Counted from the first letter of the stretch, positions 25,706 to 34,978 are shown. The stretch is 64,000 bases of DNA from Bacteroidota bacterium (GCA_023394415.1 JAEXAR010000034.1:1-64000); one strand, 5' to 3'. Program-made: numbers and translations. Notes: generated from the letters alone by a model not told the origin.

Positions 25706-26752
25706 ATGCTTTACGAACCCATAACATTCAGAAATCTTGTACTAAAAAACCGTTGGGTAATGTCTCCGATGTGTATGTATTCTGCTAAAGAAGGTGTGCC
25801 GAACGATTTTCACTTTGTGCATTATTGTAGCCGTGCACAAGGCGGAACCGGATTATTGATCGTGGAAGCAACAGGCATAGTTCCGGAAGGAAGAATTACG
25901 GATAAATGTACCGGAATCTGGAATGATGAACAGACAGAATCTTTCAAAAAAATTGTCTATTTCGTTCACCAACATTCTGAAAGCAAAATTGGGATACAAC
26001 TTGCACACGCCGGTAGAAAAGCTTCTACGTGGAACGGCGTACAAACCAATGACGAAAATAGCTGGCAAACTGTTGCCCCTTCAGAAATTCCTTATAAAGA
26101 CGATGAAAGAATTCCTCATCAATTATCTGTTGAGGAGATCAAAAATTTGGTTGAAAGTTTTAAAACTGCAGCAATTCGAGCATTAAACGCAGGCTTTGAT
26201 GTGATGGAAATTCATGCGGCACATGGTTATCTCATTCACCAATTTCTATCACCGCTTTCTAATAACAGAACTGACGAATATGGCGGAAGTTTTGAAAACA
26301 GAGTGCGATTTTTGGTTGAAATTGTAGAAGCCGTCAATTCAGTTTTAGATGAGAATCATCCACTTTTTGTAAGAATTTCAGCAGACGAATATGCTGAAAA
26401 CGGTTGGGATTTGAAGCAAAGTGTAGAACTTTCCAAAATCTTGAAAATTAAAAGTGTAGATTTAATAGATGTTTCAAGCGGAGGAAATATTCACGGAGCT
26501 AAAATTTCAGTTTTCAATGGTTATCAAGTTCCTTTTTCTGCTAAAATTAGAAAAGAAGCCGAAATAAAAACTGGAGCTGTTGGCTTAATTACCAGCGCCA
26601 AACAAGCCGAAATGATTTTGGAAAACCAAGAGGCTGATTTAATTTTCGTTGCCCGTGAGATTTTAAGAAACCCATATCTTCCTATTCAAGGTGCTTTTGA
26701 ATCGGGTAAAGATTGTCCATTTCCAGAACAATATGAACGTGCAAAGAAATGA
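25706..26752 (+). CDS. NADH:flavin oxidoreductase, OYE family (YqjM-like)
   Basis: FMN-dependent ene-reductase of the old yellow enzyme family, here 348 residues. The features seen are NRWVMSPMCMYSAKEG (FMN-binding N terminus, with the Cys found in YqjM-type enzymes), IQLAHAGRKAS (His and Arg of the active site), EIHAAHGYLIHQFLSPLSNNRTDEYGGSFENR (substrate His/Asn region) and the C-terminal phosphate-binding ADLIFVAREILRNPY. It probably reduces activated C=C bonds with NAD(P)H, often in stress responses; the natural substrate is unknown. It overlaps the next gene by ATGA, indicating coupling. Confidence 0.9.
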   Translation: MLYEPITFRNLVLKNRWVMSPMCMYSAKEGVPNDFHFVHYCSRAQGGTGLLIVEATGIVPEGRITDKCTGIWNDEQTESFKKIVYFVHQHSESKIGIQLAHAGRKASTWNGVQTNDENSWQTVAPSEIPYKDDERIPHQLSVEEIKNLVESFKTAAIRALNAGFDVMEIHAAHGYLIHQFLSPLSNNRTDEYGGSFENRVRFLVEIVEAVNSVLDENHPLFVRISADEYAENGWDLKQSVELSKILKIKSVDLIDVSSGGNIHGAKISVFNGYQVPFSAKIRKEAEIKTGAVGLITSAKQAEMILENQEADLIFVAREILRNPYLPIQGAFESGKDCPFPEQYERAKK

Positions 26753-27021
26753 GTGTAGAAGATTTTTTGTGGAAATGTCCTTATAAAAAATATCTGGGTA
26801 TTGAGTGTTATGGTTGTGGTGCGCAAACTGCCTTTCTAGAACTATTAAAAGGTAATTTTGCAGAAGCCTTCGAAATTTATCCGGCGATTTACAGTATAAT
26901 TTTGTTAGCTGTAATCTGGTTGATTTATTTCATCACCAAAAAAAAGAAGTATCAAAAAATGATACTTCCTTTAATCTTTTTAAATATTGTAATAATCGTC
27001 CTTCAGTATTATCTCCATTAA
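26749..27021 (+). CDS. DUF2752 membrane protein
   Basis: A 90-residue integral membrane protein with the DUF2752 signature CPYKKYLGIECYGCGAQTAF (two or three Cys near the N terminus before the first helix) followed by two hydrophobic helices (about 42-60 and 68-86). The family function is unknown. It is translationally coupled to the OYE-type reductase through ATGA and ends convergent with hemL, overlapping its 3' end by 4 bp. Confidence 0.85.
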   Translation: MSVEDFLWKCPYKKYLGIECYGCGAQTAFLELLKGNFAEAFEIYPAIYSIILLAVIWLIYFITKKKKYQKMILPLIFLNIVIIVLQYYLH

Positions 27022-28301
27022 GAATATTCAAATTTTCTTACCACTTCCAAAGTTCTGTCGATTTCATTTTGCTTAATCGCATCAGAAATAAACCAAGTCT
27101 CAAAACCACTTGGCGGAAGGTAGATTCCATTAGCCAAAAGTTGGTGAAAGAAATTATTGAAAAGTGAGTGGTTGGCATTTGCCGCTTCATCAAAATTAGA
27201 AACTGAAGAAATATGGAAGAAAACACTCATCATCGAACCTTTTCTGTTGATACGGTGAGCAATTCCCTTCTCATTTAGGATTTTTCCGATTTCGAAATCT
27301 AAAGTTTCTGTGGTTTTATTGATATTTTCGAAGAAGTTTTGATTTCTTTTAATCAACTCCAATGTCGTTAAACCCGCCTTCATTGCCAAAGGATTTCCAC
27401 TTAATGTTCCTGCTTGGTAAACAGCACCTTTTGGAGCCAAATAATCCATAATTTCGTTTCTCCCTGCAAAAGCACCAACTGGCATTCCACCTCCAATAAC
27501 TTTTCCGTAGGTTACCAAATCAGCTTTCACATCAAAAACTTCCTGTGCACCACCAAAAGCCAAACGAAAACCAGTCATCACCTCATCAAAAATGAGTAAA
27601 GTTCCGTTCTCGTCACAGATTTTTCTTAAGTCTTGTAGAAAATTATTTTCAGGTAAAACGCAACCCATATTTCCTGCAACCGGTTCGATAATTACCGCAG
27701 CAATCTCACCTTCATTGTGCTTGAAAATATCCTGCACCTGCTCGAAATCATTGTATCTTGCAAGCAAAGTATCTTTTGCAGTTCCCTCAGTAACGCCAGG
27801 TGAATTTGGGTTACCAAAAGTTGCAGCACCACTTCCCGCTTTAATTAAAAATGAATCTGAATGTCCGTGATAACAGCCCTCAAATTTTATAATTTTATCT
27901 CTTTTGGTGTAACCTCTTGCCAAACGAACTGCGCTCATACACGCTTCAGTTCCGGAAGAAACCATCCTAATTTGATCGATATTTGGAACATTTTGTACAA
28001 TAAATTTCGCAATTTCAGTTTCTAATTCTGTTGGTGTACCATAAGAAAAACCTTTTTCTGCTTGCCTTTGTACAGCTTCCAAAACCTCAGGATGCGTATG
28101 TCCCAAAATTGCAGGTCCCCAAGAATTAATATAATCAATATAATTTCTGTCATCGGCATCCGTAAGGTATGCACCTTTGGCAGATTTCATAAAAATCGGA
28201 ACGCCACCAACAGATTTGAATGCACGAACCGGAGAATTTACACCGCCAGGAATATATTTATAGGCTTCATCGAACAACGCAGAACTTCTTTGATACAACA
28301 T
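27018..28301 (-). CDS. hemL: Glutamate-1-semialdehyde 2,1-aminomutase
   Basis: Converts glutamate-1-semialdehyde to 5-aminolevulinate in the C5 pathway of haem and corrinoid synthesis. The 427 residues of this fold-type I PLP enzyme show YIDYINSWGPAILGHTHPEV, MVSSGTEACMSAVRLARGYT, KFEGCYHGHSDSFLIKAGSG, LIFDEVMTGFR and the PLP lysine in VTYGKVIGGGMPVGAFAG. All diagnostic features are intact. It is monocistronic here; haem supply would serve the cytochromes of the nos region. Confidence 0.96.
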   Translation of the reverse strand: MLYQRSSALFDEAYKYIPGGVNSPVRAFKSVGGVPIFMKSAKGAYLTDADDRNYIDYINSWGPAILGHTHPEVLEAVQRQAEKGFSYGTPTELETEIAKFIVQNVPNIDQIRMVSSGTEACMSAVRLARGYTKRDKIIKFEGCYHGHSDSFLIKAGSGAATFGNPNSPGVTEGTAKDTLLARYNDFEQVQDIFKHNEGEIAAVIIEPVAGNMGCVLPENNFLQDLRKICDENGTLLIFDEVMTGFRLAFGGAQEVFDVKADLVTYGKVIGGGMPVGAFAGRNEIMDYLAPKGAVYQAGTLSGNPLAMKAGLTTLELIKRNQNFFENINKTTETLDFEIGKILNEKGIAHRINRKGSMMSVFFHISSVSNFDEAANANHSLFNNFFHQLLANGIYLPPSGFETWFISDAIKQNEIDRTLEVVRKFEYS

Positions 28302-28391
28302 TTTAAAGGAATTAATAATTGATAATTAAAATTTAATAATTTGAATTTTGACATCGTTAGAAAATCATTTTCTTCGGATGTGATTAAAAAA

Positions 28392-28413
28392 GAGCGCACC
28401 AAAAGGTGCGCTC
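28392..28413 (-). terminator. Rho-independent terminator of the glucosaminidase gene
   Basis: GAGCGCACC, loop AAAA, GGTGCGCTC, followed on the minus strand by six T residues. It lies about 195 bp after the stop at 28608, so the mRNA has a long 3' UTR containing the repeat at 28524-28607. Confidence 0.85.
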
Positions 28414-28523
28414 ACAAATTTACGAATATTCTATCAAATTTAAGATTTGAGTTTTTATGAAAATCTATAAGTTATATCACAAAGTTCTCAAATGGTTTTC
28501 CCAAAGTTCACTAAAGTTGTTGG

Positions 28524-28607
28524 AACACAAAGGCGCAAGGCTTATTAAAGTAAATGAATTATAAAATTATTGTGTGCTTTGTGATTTCCTTAGTGTTCTT
28601 TGTGTGA
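28524..28607. repeat. AACACAAAGG-type imperfect inverted repeat, copy 1
   Basis: The left arm reads AACACAAAGGCGCAAGG (28524-28540); the right arm includes CTTTGTGATTTCCTTAGTG and TTCTTTGTGTG (to about 28607). A second element of the same kind lies at 56637-56769. The right end touches the stop codon of the glucosaminidase gene. Confidence 0.6.
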
Positions 28608-29657
28608 CTATGATTTTGGTTTTTTCTCCTGCAGATAAATTTTTTGTCCTACTTTTGGTTGCTCACCATAAGACATTCTGTTTTTGGAATATAATTTAGA
28701 AAGTTTGATACCGAATTTTTGGGAAATATCGTGCATCGTTTCCCCAACTTGGGCGTTATAAGTTTTTGTGTTACCTTCTGAACCTTTAGATTCAAGGAAA
28801 AGCACATCATTTTTTTGGAGTCTTGTTCCTGAAAGTTCGTTCCATTTCATTAAACGGCTTTCTGTAATTTTAAATTTATTTGCGATAAAAGACAAATCGG
28901 TATCTGCAGGAACAATAATAAATTTTCTGTTGCCATTTGGATGATTTTTCACCAAGACGGTCTGTAACATTTCGGCGTCTGTTTTAAGTTTCTCAACTTT
29001 CTGCTGTTGCTTGGCGTAAGAGGTTTGTTCATAAGGCACTTTCACTGTTACCGGTTCAGATTTCACTTTACTTTGATCAACCTGCGCCATAAAAATTTTA
29101 TCATTCTTTAAATCCGGATAGAGTTTCAGTACAGTAAACAAGGCTTCTTTGGAAGTGGTATTATCAAATTCATACAACCTGTACTTTTCAATTTTATCAA
29201 TTAAAATATAAGCATAACGAGGATTTGTAGCATAACCTGCTTTCTTAAGTCCGTGAGACCAGGCTTTATAATCCTTAATATTTAGGGTAAAAAGATTCTG
29301 ATAATATTTACGGTATCTTAAAAACTTGGAGTGGTCTTCATAAGACTGTTTCGGATCGTCGTAAACACGAAAACACTCATTAGGTGCATCATCTGTGTGA
29401 GACATGGTTTTCCCCGTCCAATCTTCTTTACACTTAATACCAAAGTGGTTGTTTCCCTGTTGTGCCAAGCGAGATTGTCCACCACCAGTTTCAAGAAGTC
29501 CCTGTGCTAAAGTAATGGAAGCCGGAATTTGATATTTTTCCATTTCTTCCACAGCATAAGCCGCAAATTTTTGGATGTACTGATCTTCAGTTTTCCAGGT
29601 TTGGGCATTAAATTCTGATAAAATAATTAGTGCAAAAGCAAGAAATATTTTTTTCAT
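28608..29657 (-). CDS. Secreted glucosaminidase-domain protein with two LysM domains
   Basis: A peptidoglycan hydrolase that probably cleaves after N-acetylglucosamine. The start is the ATG at 29657 (MKKIFLAFALIILSEFNAQ signal peptide, 349 residues); the longer frame runs into the upstream gene. The glucosaminidase domain (about 25-165) has ASITLAQGLLETGGGQSRLA with the catalytic Glu, NNHFGIKC, and KYYQNLFTLNIKDYKAWSHGLKKAGYATNPRYA. Two LysM-like modules follow (about 245-295 and 300-345) for peptidoglycan binding. It probably acts in cell-wall turnover or division. Confidence 0.92.
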   Translation of the reverse strand: MKKIFLAFALIILSEFNAQTWKTEDQYIQKFAAYAVEEMEKYQIPASITLAQGLLETGGGQSRLAQQGNNHFGIKCKEDWTGKTMSHTDDAPNECFRVYDDPKQSYEDHSKFLRYRKYYQNLFTLNIKDYKAWSHGLKKAGYATNPRYAYILIDKIEKYRLYEFDNTTSKEALFTVLKLYPDLKNDKIFMAQVDQSKVKSEPVTVKVPYEQTSYAKQQQKVEKLKTDAEMLQTVLVKNHPNGNRKFIIVPADTDLSFIANKFKITESRLMKWNELSGTRLQKNDVLFLESKGSEGNTKTYNAQVGETMHDISQKFGIKLSKLYSKNRMSYGEQPKVGQKIYLQEKKPKS

Positions 29658-29667
29658 ATTTATTAAA

Positions 29668-29722
29668 TTTTGGCTAAAGCCAATTGAAATTAATTCTTTT
29701 AAAAACGTGCTAAAGCTCGTTT
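29668..29722. repeat. Composite GCTAAAGC palindrome repeat, copy 1
   Basis: TTGGCTAAAGCCAA (29670-29683, perfect palindrome) is followed 20 bp later by a second hairpin, AACGTGCTAAAGCTCGTT (29704-29721), that contains the stop codon of the upstream gene. The same arrangement recurs at 62551-62602; 18 bases (TTTTGGCTAAAGCCAATT) are identical in both. Confidence 0.6.
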
Positions 29723-30630
29723 GTTTTATCAATTAAATTGCGGTTTTGCTTTTTTAGCATTTGGTTCGCACCTTCAATTCCTTGAAGTCCTCCGGTATGA
29801 AATGCTAAAATTTTGCTGTTTTCGGGAAAGTATCCTTCTTCTATCAATTCTAAAAGTTTCATCATCATCTTTCCTGTGTAAACCGGCTCGAGTTGCACAC
29901 CATATTCAATGCTAAACTTATTAATGAAACGGATATTGTTGTCAGAAATTTTGCCGTAACCACCATCATATGCATCTATCAACTCAAAATTGTCTTTGCC
30001 TGAAAGTTCAGAAATTTTACTTTGTAACGAGTCATCATTTACGACCTTGAAACCGATAACTTTTTGGTCACTTTCAGCAAATTTTGAAATTCCGGCAACT
30101 GTTCCTCCCGTTCCAACAGCGCTGCAAAGATAATCAAATTCTTGAGTATCAGAATTTAACATATTTTTAACACCTTCAATAGCCAATGGATTACTACCAC
30201 CTTCAGGAATTATTAAAGCATTGGAAAATTCGTTTTGAAGTTGTTCCGAAAGAAATTCTTTATCACGATACTCTTCACGGGTTACAAATCGAAATTGCAT
30301 TCCGTTTTCGAAAGCGAATTTTAGAGTTGGATTGTCTCTCCAAGTGTATTCCAGTTCATTTCCACGAATAATGCCAAGAGTATTAATATTGTTAATTTTC
30401 CCAAGTGCAGAAAGTGCAGCAATGTGATTGGAATAAGCACCACCAAAGGATATTAGAAGCGGATTTTGTATATTTTCTGTGAGGTAATTATTAACGTTAT
30501 GAAAAAGTTTCCAATATTTGTTTCCGGAAATTTCGAGATGTATGAGATCTTCACGCTTCATAAAAAGTTTGACGCTTTTCTTTAGCGGAATTTCTATGAT
30601 TGGAACCTTATTTTCAGGGATTTGCAACAC
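29710..30630 (-). CDS. ACC deaminase/D-cysteine desulfhydrase family PLP enzyme
   Basis: A fold-type II PLP enzyme of 306 residues. Motifs are MKREDLIHLEISGNKYWKL with the PLP lysine in GNKYW, SFGGAYSNHIAALSALG, IPEGGSNPLAIEGV, and CSAVGTGGTVAGI for PLP phosphate binding. The family includes 1-aminocyclopropane-1-carboxylate deaminase and D-cysteine desulfhydrase; in a bacterium of this type D-cysteine desulfhydrase is the more likely activity, but the sequence cannot prove it. The gene's stop lies in a palindromic repeat 53 bp upstream of the glucosaminidase gene. Confidence 0.85.
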   Translation of the reverse strand: MLQIPENKVPIIEIPLKKSVKLFMKREDLIHLEISGNKYWKLFHNVNNYLTENIQNPLLISFGGAYSNHIAALSALGKINNINTLGIIRGNELEYTWRDNPTLKFAFENGMQFRFVTREEYRDKEFLSEQLQNEFSNALIIPEGGSNPLAIEGVKNMLNSDTQEFDYLCSAVGTGGTVAGISKFAESDQKVIGFKVVNDDSLQSKISELSGKDNFELIDAYDGGYGKISDNNIRFINKFSIEYGVQLEPVYTGKMMMKLLELIEEGYFPENSKILAFHTGGLQGIEGANQMLKKQNRNLIDKTNEL

Positions 30631-30665
30631 AAAATTTTAATTTTTAAAAATTAAAATGCCATTTT

Positions 30666-31337
30666 TTAAGCATTTTGTTCAATATCCTTCAGTTGATCAA
30701 GATTTTTACCCAATCTTCCCATAATAATACCGTAAACTACACGATAATAAAGCCAAATTAATAACACACTGATTAGTGTGGAAACGCCAAGCCCAACTAA
30801 AAATCCAAGTACTGTGGGATGATCCATTTCAAGATTTTGCGAAGAAATAGTGTGCAATACAAACATGGTAAGTACTGCCATAAAAAATACCAACAGCAAA
30901 ATATTTGTTAAAATAAAAAGGCTCACCGTCTTTCTGAATTTCATAATCTGAATAATAAATTTTTTCAGATTTTCTTCCACATTAATCTTTCTATAATTGA
31001 GGTAAAATTTCACCACGAAAAACCCGGTTACCAAAAGACTTACAATCCTCATGATGAAGTAAATATGAGCATAATCTGCTTCAACCTGTGTCGTTTTCTG
31101 CACACCGAGTTTCTCCATAATATGCATAAAACTGTCTTCACCTCCCGACTTAAAAACGTAAAGGATATTCAATACAAAAAACAATAAAAACTCTATAGCA
31201 CTAATCCAGAAAATATATTTCACATAATTCCGTGATTTTCTGTTCAGCATCTTCAAAATTTCGCTGTTATCGTATTTATCGGGAACAGATTGCTCCTGCC
31301 ATTGTTTTTTCAGGCTGTCAATATCAAAATCAGGCAT
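30666..31337 (-). CDS. Membrane protein coupled to ECF sigma factor, putative anti-sigma factor
   Basis: A 223-residue protein with a short N-terminal cytoplasmic part (DIDSLKKQWQEQSVP) and four hydrophobic helices (about 40-62, 85-112, 133-160 and 172-198). Its start overlaps the sigma factor's end by 8 bp, the usual arrangement of sigma/anti-sigma pairs. No RskA or ZAS motif (HxxxCxxC) is seen, so the anti-sigma role rests on position. It could also be a membrane protein with an unrelated job. Confidence 0.7.
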   Translation of the reverse strand: MPDFDIDSLKKQWQEQSVPDKYDNSEILKMLNRKSRNYVKYIFWISAIEFLLFFVLNILYVFKSGGEDSFMHIMEKLGVQKTTQVEADYAHIYFIMRIVSLLVTGFFVVKFYLNYRKINVEENLKKFIIQIMKFRKTVSLFILTNILLLVFFMAVLTMFVLHTISSQNLEMDHPTVLGFLVGLGVSTLISVLLIWLYYRVVYGIIMGRLGKNLDQLKDIEQNA

Positions 31338-31824
31338 GTTTTTCCATCAGTTCTTTTAGGGTTTTCTTCAGACGGTTCATTTTCACTCTTGCATTGACTT
31401 CAGAAATACCTAAAGTTTCAGCAATTTCTCGGTACGGCAAATCATCCAAATACATCATAACAATTGCCCTCTCCATTTTGGGGAGCATCTTGATTACTTT
31501 GTAAAGCAGAGAGATTTGTTGTTGTTTCTCATCGTCATCTTCCACATAATCACGGTGATGAAAATCCATCAATTCATCCGTTTGTGGAGATTTCGTTTTC
31601 TTTCGGAATAAAGTAATGGCGGTGTTAAGCGCTACACGATACATCCAGGTTGAAATCTTACTCTGCCCTTTAAATGTGTCGTAGCTTCGCCATAATTGTA
31701 ACACAATTTCCTGAAAAAGGTCCTGCTCATCTTCCAGCGAGTTTGTATAAAGCCGTGAAACCTTGATAATCAATCCTTGATTATCTTTTACCAGCTGCGA
31801 AAACTCCTTTTGCCTATCCGTCAA
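31330..31824 (-). CDS. ECF-family RNA polymerase sigma factor
   Basis: A 164-residue group 4 sigma factor. Region 2 reads DEQDLFQEIVLQLWRSYDTFKGQSKISTWMYRVALNTAI, and region 4 reads LPKMERAIVMMYLDDLPYREIAETLGISEVNARVKMNRLKKTL. There is no signal or extension beyond these two regions. The downstream membrane protein probably controls it. Its target promoters are not identified here; no -35 motif of the usual AAC type was found in front of its own gene by eye. Confidence 0.93.
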   Translation of the reverse strand: MTDRQKEFSQLVKDNQGLIIKVSRLYTNSLEDEQDLFQEIVLQLWRSYDTFKGQSKISTWMYRVALNTAITLFRKKTKSPQTDELMDFHHRDYVEDDDEKQQQISLLYKVIKMLPKMERAIVMMYLDDLPYREIAETLGISEVNARVKMNRLKKTLKELMEKHA

Positions 31825-31913
31825 AACCTTAAGAAATTATGCGAACGAAGATATTAAAAAAACTTCTATTTTTTAGTATTAAAACTACCTTCTCCTTTGT
31901 AAATAGATCAAAA

Positions 31914-31938
31914 AAAATCGGGAAACATTCCCGATTTT
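31914..31938 (-). terminator. Rho-independent terminator of rpoN
   Basis: AAAATCGGGAA, loop ACA, TTCCCGATTTT, with seven T residues on the minus strand. It starts 5 bp after the rpoN stop codon at 31943. Confidence 0.88.
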
Positions 31939-31942
31939 AATT

Positions 31943-33424
31943 TTATAATTCTTTCCGAAGTCTTGCCACCGGAATATTGAGTTGTTCACGGTATTTGGCA
32001 ATGGTTCTTCTTGCGATGTTATAACCTTTTTCTTTCAGAATTCCGACTAAAGCATCGTCCGTATAAGGTTTTCTTTTATTTTCCTTATCAATAGCTTCCT
32101 GAAGGTGCATCTTTATTTCTTTGGTAGAAACTTCCTCACCATCATCATTGGTTAACGAATCGGAGAATAAATCTTTAAGGTATACGATTCCGTTTGGTGT
32201 ATCGGCATATTTGCTTTTCACCACACGAGAAATGGTTGAAATATCAAAACCTGTAATATCGGCAACATCTTTTAAAATCATTGGTTTAAGAGACTTATCA
32301 TCGCCGGTTAAGAAATATTCTTTCTGAAGTTTAACAATCGCAGTAATGGTTTGCAATAAAGTATTTTGACGCTGATTAATAGCATCAATGTACCATTTTG
32401 CAGCATCTAATTTTTGTTTGATGAATAGCGCAGCCTGTTTGTGTTCTGCCGAAGTTTTATCATGAGAATAAGTGGAAAGTATATCCTTATATTCATCTGA
32501 TACTCTTAATGTTGGAGCATTTTTACTGTTCAACAAAGGAATAACATCGTACTTCCCTTTTGCCAGCTCCTTTACCTGAATTACAAAATCTGGAATAATT
32601 TCCTGATTGATGGTGATGGTTTGTGTATCGAAGTTACCGCCGACTTTTGGCGAAAGCCTTGAGATTTCGTCTAAGGCATCCTTCAAATCGTCCTCATCCA
32701 CATCATATTTCTGCATTATTTTGTTGTAATGCTTGTTGGTTAAGGCATCAAATTGGTTCCTCAAAATATTAGCCGCCAACGAAATGGCTTTATCAGCACT
32801 TACTTTTTTTTCAATCTGAAGAAGAAGGCATTCCTGTAAATCACGAGCTGCAACACCAGGTGGATCTAGTTTCTGAACGTAGTTTTCAAGAATATCTTCA
32901 ACCTTTTCTTTATTGGTATAAACACCTTGTGAAAACGCTAAATCATCAACAATGGATTTGATTTCACGTCTTAAATAACCGTCAGTATCAAGGTTTCCAA
33001 TGATATATTCAGCAATCTTTAAATCATCATCAGCAATATTGATTAAGCGAATTTGCTCAATTAAATAATCGTAAAGGGTTTGACCTTCCGTTAATAAACT
33101 TTCATTATCAAACTCTTCATCATCTGCCGAGTAATTGCTGGAAGCCGTTTTGTAAGATGGTTCATCATCAAAAAGGTATTCTTCCACATCAAAATCGGTA
33201 TCAATACTATCGGTACCTTCATCTTCATAATCGCTTCCAATATCGTCGTAAGATTCGTCCTCCTTATTATCTTCGGTAGCACGTTCCAGTGCAGGGTTTT
33301 CCTCCAACTCGCGCTCCAGTTCCTCTTCAAACTCCAAAGTGTGGAGCTGTATCAGCTTCATCAGCTGAATCTGCTGTGGCGCCAGTTTTTGGCCAAGTTT
33401 GAGTTGTAGGTTTTGTTTTAACAT
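31943..33424 (-). CDS. rpoN: RNA polymerase sigma-54 factor
   Basis: Sigma-54 needed for transcription from -24/-12 promoters with AAA+ activators. The 493 residues start with the Gln/Leu-rich activator-interacting region (LKQNLQLKLGQKLAPQQIQLMKLIQ), then a long acidic linker (about 50-110, many Asp/Glu/Tyr), the core-binding region, the HTH (ISRVVKSKYADTP) and near the C terminus the RpoN-box ARRTIAKYRE at about 472-481. The acidic linker is longer than in Escherichia coli. No sigma-54 activator is encoded in the window. Confidence 0.95.
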   Translation of the reverse strand: MLKQNLQLKLGQKLAPQQIQLMKLIQLHTLEFEEELERELEENPALERATEDNKEDESYDDIGSDYEDEGTDSIDTDFDVEEYLFDDEPSYKTASSNYSADDEEFDNESLLTEGQTLYDYLIEQIRLINIADDDLKIAEYIIGNLDTDGYLRREIKSIVDDLAFSQGVYTNKEKVEDILENYVQKLDPPGVAARDLQECLLLQIEKKVSADKAISLAANILRNQFDALTNKHYNKIMQKYDVDEDDLKDALDEISRLSPKVGGNFDTQTITINQEIIPDFVIQVKELAKGKYDVIPLLNSKNAPTLRVSDEYKDILSTYSHDKTSAEHKQAALFIKQKLDAAKWYIDAINQRQNTLLQTITAIVKLQKEYFLTGDDKSLKPMILKDVADITGFDISTISRVVKSKYADTPNGIVYLKDLFSDSLTNDDGEEVSTKEIKMHLQEAIDKENKRKPYTDDALVGILKEKGYNIARRTIAKYREQLNIPVARLRKEL

Positions 33425-33440
33425 AGTTTTCTTTAGATTG

Positions 33441-33448
33441 CAAAAATA
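33441..33448 (-). promoter_or_regulatory. -7 box of rpoN
   Basis: TATTTTTG on the minus strand, full TAnnTTTG match, 17 bp upstream of the ATG at 33424. Confidence 0.5.
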
Positions 33449-33503
33449 TCTTTTTATAATATTTACAGCTTATAATATTTTCACTATTCTTTTTATAATT
33501 AAA

Positions 33504-34952
33504 TTAAAATTCTGCGCTTTTCGGCGTTCTAGGGAAAGGAATTACATCACGGATATTCGTCATTCCGGTAACGAAAAGCACCAATCTTTCTAAGCCAAGA
33601 CCAAAGCCTGCGTGCGGAACAGAACCGAATTTTCTGGTATCAATATACCACCAAAGTTCGTCTTCTTCCACGTGCATGTCTTTCATTTTTTGTTTTAGCA
33701 CTTCTATTCTTTCTTCTCTCTGCGAACCACCAATTATCTCACCAATGCCAGGGAAAAGAACATCCATTGCTGCAACCGTTTTATCGTCCTCATTAAGACG
33801 CATATAGAATGCTTTAATTTCTTTTGGATAATCGAAAAGCACTACTGGAGATTCAAAATGTTTTTCCACCAAATACCTTTCGTGTTCCGATTGCAAATCG
33901 GTTCCCCAATGTTCTACCGGAAACTGGAATTTTCCTTTTTTGTTTTCTTTAGAATTCATCAGAATTTCAATCGCTTCCGTATAAGAAACTCTCTTGAAAC
34001 GTTTTGCAATTACATTTTCAAGTTTTTCAATCAAGCCTTCTTTTGCTCTGTCTTTTTCAGGTTTTTGCTTCTGTTCTTCAGCAAAACGCTTATCTAAAAA
34101 TTCTAAATCGTCTTTACAGTTTTCCAGAACATATTTAATCACATATTTCAGGAAATTTTCTGCCAAATCAATATTATCTTCAAGGTTATTGAAAGCAACT
34201 TCCGGTTCTACCATCCAAAATTCTGCAAGATGACGTGTAGTGTTTGAATTTTCTGCTCTAAAAGTTGGTCCAAATGTATAGACTCTTCCCAATCCCATGG
34301 CTGCAGTCTCAGCTTCAAGCTGCCCGGAAACCGTAAGGCTGGTTTTTCTGCCGAAGAAATCCTGTTCAAAATCAATATCGCCGTTTTCGTCACGCGGAAT
34401 TTCATTTAAATCAAAATTGGTAACACCAAACATTTCGCCGGCACCTTCTGCATCTGCACCTGTAATAATTGGGGTGTTGATGTAAAAAAATTGATGCTTA
34501 TTGAAAAATTCGTGTATGGCAAAACTTACCGCACTTCTCACTCTGAATACTGCTCCAAAAAGATTGGTTCTGAAACGCAAATGCGCTTCCTCGCGTAGTT
34601 TTTCTAAAGAATGTTTCTTCGGCTGAAGAATAGTTTTCTGCAATTCATCAGTAAAGTTATCTCCTAAAATAACGATTTTTTTAGCCAAAATTTCAACAGT
34701 TTGTCCTGCACCCTGACTTTCTACTACTTCTCCGGTTATCTTAAGAGAGGAAGCTGTGTTTATTTTCTTAATAGTGTCTTCATCAAAACTTTCAAAATCT
34801 ACAACGATTTGTAGATTATTGATGGTAGATCCGTCATTAAGTGCAATAAACCTGTTGGAACGGAATGCACGAACCCAACCTTGAACGGTGATATCGTGAT
34901 GAAGGAATTTCTTATAACCTTCTAAAATGTCTTTTATTGTTCTCTTTTCCAT
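33504..34952 (-). CDS. asnS: Asparaginyl-tRNA synthetase
   Basis: Charges tRNA-Asn with asparagine. The start is the ATG at 34952 (MEKRTIKDILEG, 482 residues); the longer frame to 35042 would pass through the -7 box at 34971-34978. An N-terminal OB-fold anticodon domain (about 1-120, WVRAFRSNRFIALNDGS) is followed by the class II catalytic core with motif 2 (FRAENSNTTRHLAEFWMVEPE) and motif 3 (GFGLGLERLVLFVTG). An insertion of about 60 Lys/Glu-rich residues (roughly 270-330) is seen after motif 2, as in relatives of this phylum from memory. Length is normal. Confidence 0.96.
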   Translation of the reverse strand: MEKRTIKDILEGYKKFLHHDITVQGWVRAFRSNRFIALNDGSTINNLQIVVDFESFDEDTIKKINTASSLKITGEVVESQGAGQTVEILAKKIVILGDNFTDELQKTILQPKKHSLEKLREEAHLRFRTNLFGAVFRVRSAVSFAIHEFFNKHQFFYINTPIITGADAEGAGEMFGVTNFDLNEIPRDENGDIDFEQDFFGRKTSLTVSGQLEAETAAMGLGRVYTFGPTFRAENSNTTRHLAEFWMVEPEVAFNNLEDNIDLAENFLKYVIKYVLENCKDDLEFLDKRFAEEQKQKPEKDRAKEGLIEKLENVIAKRFKRVSYTEAIEILMNSKENKKGKFQFPVEHWGTDLQSEHERYLVEKHFESPVVLFDYPKEIKAFYMRLNEDDKTVAAMDVLFPGIGEIIGGSQREERIEVLKQKMKDMHVEEDELWWYIDTRKFGSVPHAGFGLGLERLVLFVTGMTNIRDVIPFPRTPKSAEF

Positions 34953-34970
34953 TGTAACATCTGTAGTGTG

Positions 34971-34978
34971 CAAATGTA
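34971..34978 (-). promoter_or_regulatory. -7 box of asnS
   Basis: TACATTTG on the minus strand, full match to TAnnTTTG, 19 bp before the ATG at 34952. Decides the shorter asnS start. Confidence 0.55.

Larger units (their letters stand above)
28302..28607. other. 306-bp intergenic region with terminator and repeat
   Basis: Holds an AT-rich hemL leader, a strong terminator at 28392-28413, and an imperfect inverted repeat of the AACACAAAGG type at 28524-28607. No ORF of note is seen. Confidence 0.6.
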
